A DNA stretch of 63,840 nt from an uncultured Elusimicrobia bacterium (lineage in GTDB: Bacteria; Elusimicrobiota; Elusimicrobia; UBA1565; UBA9628): assembly GCA_903881545.1 (NCBI GenBank), contig CAIRTQ010000052.1, positions 1-63,840 on the forward strand, in the 5' to 3' direction. Both the position numbers and the translations under genes were made by a program. Each line of letters begins with the position of its first letter. The stretch's first letter is position 1. The notes beneath the pieces are model-generated. The model searched no databases, was not told the origin of the DNA, and worked only from the letters and a program-made list of their open reading frames with translations. This document shows, one piece after another, positions 62,552-63,840 of this stretch.

Positions 62552-63013
62552 TCAAGACGCGCGCGCACCACTGTCCAGACGTTCTATGGCCAACGTCTTC
62601 AGATGCGCGGAGAGTTCCTTGTTATAGGCAAGGAGATATTGCAGGTCGGCGGCGGATATCCGGAATATCTTGGAGTCTTCGAGCGCGGTGACCGTGGCCG
62701 TGCGCAGGCCGTCGCCCAAAAGGGCGATTTCTCCGAAGATGCCGCCCGGTCCCAGCGTCTTTACCGTCGTCGTAATCGAGCCGGACATCTTCCGTATGCT
62801 CACGCGGCCCGTGTAGACGATGTAGAGATCGCGGCCCGTCTCTCCTTGGAGAACCACCAGTTGGTCGCGCGTGTAGGCGAAAAGCCCGCTTCTGGAAAAG
62901 AACTTAACGACATGCTCAATGGTGAATTCCGGGAAGAACCCTTCCAGCCGCAGGACGCGGTTGAGCAGATCGGCGACACCGGCATCGACATCCAAGCGTA
63001 CCGCCATTTTCAT
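62552..63013 (-). CDS. Cyclic-nucleotide-binding domain protein
   Basis: 153 aa. VVLQGETGRDLYIVYTGRVSI and GGIFGEIALLGDGLRTATVTAL are the phosphate-binding cassette of CRP/FNR-type cNMP domains, with Glu and Arg of the ligand pocket (FGEIALL...RTA). There is no HTH, so it is an effector module. It lies next to the adenylate cyclase gene and may read its product. SD AGGAG upstream. Confidence 0.86.
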   Translation of the reverse strand: MKMAVRLDVDAGVADLLNRVLRLEGFFPEFTIEHVVKFFSRSGLFAYTRDQLVVLQGETGRDLYIVYTGRVSIRKMSGSITTTVKTLGPGGIFGEIALLGDGLRTATVTALEDSKIFRISAADLQYLLAYNKELSAHLKTLAIERLDSGARAS

Positions 63014-63131
63014 GTGCTCCTATGGAATCAGCATTTCAGGCTGCGGATGTGTTCATCGGCTGCCTGCGCACAAGTTTAATTCTTTCTCTGGGATGCGTCA
63101 ATAACTCGCAAGACGTTCGGCCTTGGGTGAA

Positions 63132-63840
63132 TTATTTGCTGGTCGCCGTGAAAGTTCCGTCCCAATCCGCCGCCGGCGGGTGCAGCTGAAAATCCGCCAT
63201 GCGTCCTTCATAGATGTCGTAGAGCTTGTCCAGCGGCAGCCCCGACTTCCGGCATTCGGCCAGCAACGCCGACGCCTCGTCCCACTTCCGACCGCGATAG
63301 GCGACGAGCATCCGGTCATGGATCTTCGCCTGCTCCTGGAAAGCGGGTTCCTGGGCTTGGCGGATGTCGCCTAGCAGCGTGAAGATGCGCACCGGTTTGG
63401 TCTTGCCTTTGACCCTGATCAAGTCGAGCTCGAGGGCTGCGAAGTCCGCGGCCAGCTCTCTCGTGCGCGGCCCGATGATCGTGCTCACGCCGTAGGCCTT
63501 GGTCTGGCCCTCCAAGCGCGAGGCCAGGTTGACATCGTCGCCCAGCACCGAGTAGTTGAAGCGCTGGTCGGAGCCCATGTTGCCTACGCAGCAGGGGCCG
63601 GTGTTGAGGCCCACGCCGATATGGATGGGGATGAACTTGCGGCCCTCGGACTGCGCCTGGGCCTGCCAGGTCCCTTCAAGTTCCGCGAGGTTCTGGTGCA
63701 TGGCCAGGGCCGCCCGGCAGGCGTTGCGCGCGTGCTCAGCGTCGTCCAAGGGCGCGTTCCAGAAGGCCATGATGCAGTCGCCGATGTATTTGTCGATGTA
63801 GCCCCGCTGTTCCATGATGATGCCGGTCATGGGCGTGAGG
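63132..63840 (-). CDS. Class III adenylate/guanylate cyclase (N-terminus beyond the window)
   Basis: The last about 236 residues are visible, continuing past the right edge. GYIDKYIGDCIMAFWNAP contains the second metal-binding Asp region, and GVGLNTGPCCVGNMGSDQRF with YSVLGDDVNLASRLEG the nucleotide-binding part. The C-terminal tail KTKPVRIFTLLG is typical. Often fused to CHASE2. Makes cAMP (or cGMP), with a cNMP-binding protein encoded just downstream. Confidence 0.92.
   Translation of the reverse strand, partial: LTPMTGIIMEQRGYIDKYIGDCIMAFWNAPLDDAEHARNACRAALAMHQNLAELEGTWQAQAQSEGRKFIPIHIGVGLNTGPCCVGNMGSDQRFNYSVLGDDVNLASRLEGQTKAYGVSTIIGPRTRELAADFAALELDLIRVKGKTKPVRIFTLLGDIRQAQEPAFQEQAKIHDRMLVAYRGRKWDEASALLAECRKSGLPLDKLYDIYEGRMADFQLHPPAADWDGTFTATSK

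Overview
The window is a high-GC bacterial chromosome segment, dense and mostly operonic, with many 1-4 nt gene overlaps. The phylum cannot be proved from it. The translation gene order, the radical SAM protein with an N-terminal twitch domain, the fibre-like protein carrying the motif NLTTYYPAPSGVY (61704-62543), anaerobic features (rubredoxin, HgdB-family enzymes, CooC, butyrate kinase) and an outer-membrane-type barrel together suggest an uncultured anaerobic diderm, most likely Elusimicrobiota. That assignment is inference.

Layout. 1-78: tail of an ISL3-like transposase, then about 300 nt of hairpin-rich spacer. 378-6428: NAD synthetase, a radical SAM protein, a PilZ protein, a Trp-rich basic secreted protein and an RmlD-like reductase. 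6547-18803: the translation/membrane block rpsB-tsf-pyrH-frr-cdsA-rseP-rimP-nusA-infB-rbfA-truB-riboflavin kinase-rimO. truB has a one-base frameshift in a C7 run, and rimP has an attenuator-like leader. 18800-23705: a lytic transglycosylase, a group IIC intron inserted beside a palindrome, and a MurU-like/AmgK-RapZ pair. 23773-30841: M60 peptidase, butyrate kinase and phosphotransbutyrylase, an ABC-2 permease fused to an SGNH hydrolase, rubredoxin and a lipoprotein.

30938-42950 is the most unusual part: eleven co-directional, tightly packed genes. They encode one ASKHA activase, two different heterodimer pairs of the benzoyl-CoA reductase/2-hydroxyacyl-CoA dehydratase family, a small acetyl-CoA-synthase-like protein without the A-cluster domain, a CooC-type ATPase, a BASS-like permease, an outer-membrane barrel, a linalool dehydratase/isomerase homologue with a Cys/His-rich tail, and a possible CrtC/AttH-like exported protein. 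I propose an undescribed anaerobic system that takes up a hydrophobic (perhaps isoprenoid) substrate, converts it outside the cytoplasm, and uses ATP-driven low-potential reduction inside.

43045-46602: Sel1-repeat protein, FG-GAP lipoprotein and histidine acid phosphatase. 46588-53467, minus strand: an oxamate-carbamoyltransferase-like AllFGH set with a cyclase-family amidohydrolase and the FAD and [2Fe-2S] subunits of a molybdenum hydroxylase whose large subunit is absent. 53526-59424, minus strand: papain-like protease, methyltransferase, WD40 protein, asnS, a MGMT-like protein and anmK. 59587-63840: K+ channel/TrkA protein, a Gfo/Idh/MocA oxidoreductase, the fibre-like protein, a cNMP-binding protein and a class III adenylate cyclase cut by the window edge.

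Two themes recur. Peptidoglycan recycling is represented by the lytic transglycosylase, AnmK, AmgK-like kinase and MurU-like transferase. Promoters share an extended -10 of the form TTTGRTATMAT, or place TATAAT 6-10 nt before the start codon, which suggests leaderless mRNAs. No tRNA, rRNA or CRISPR array was seen.
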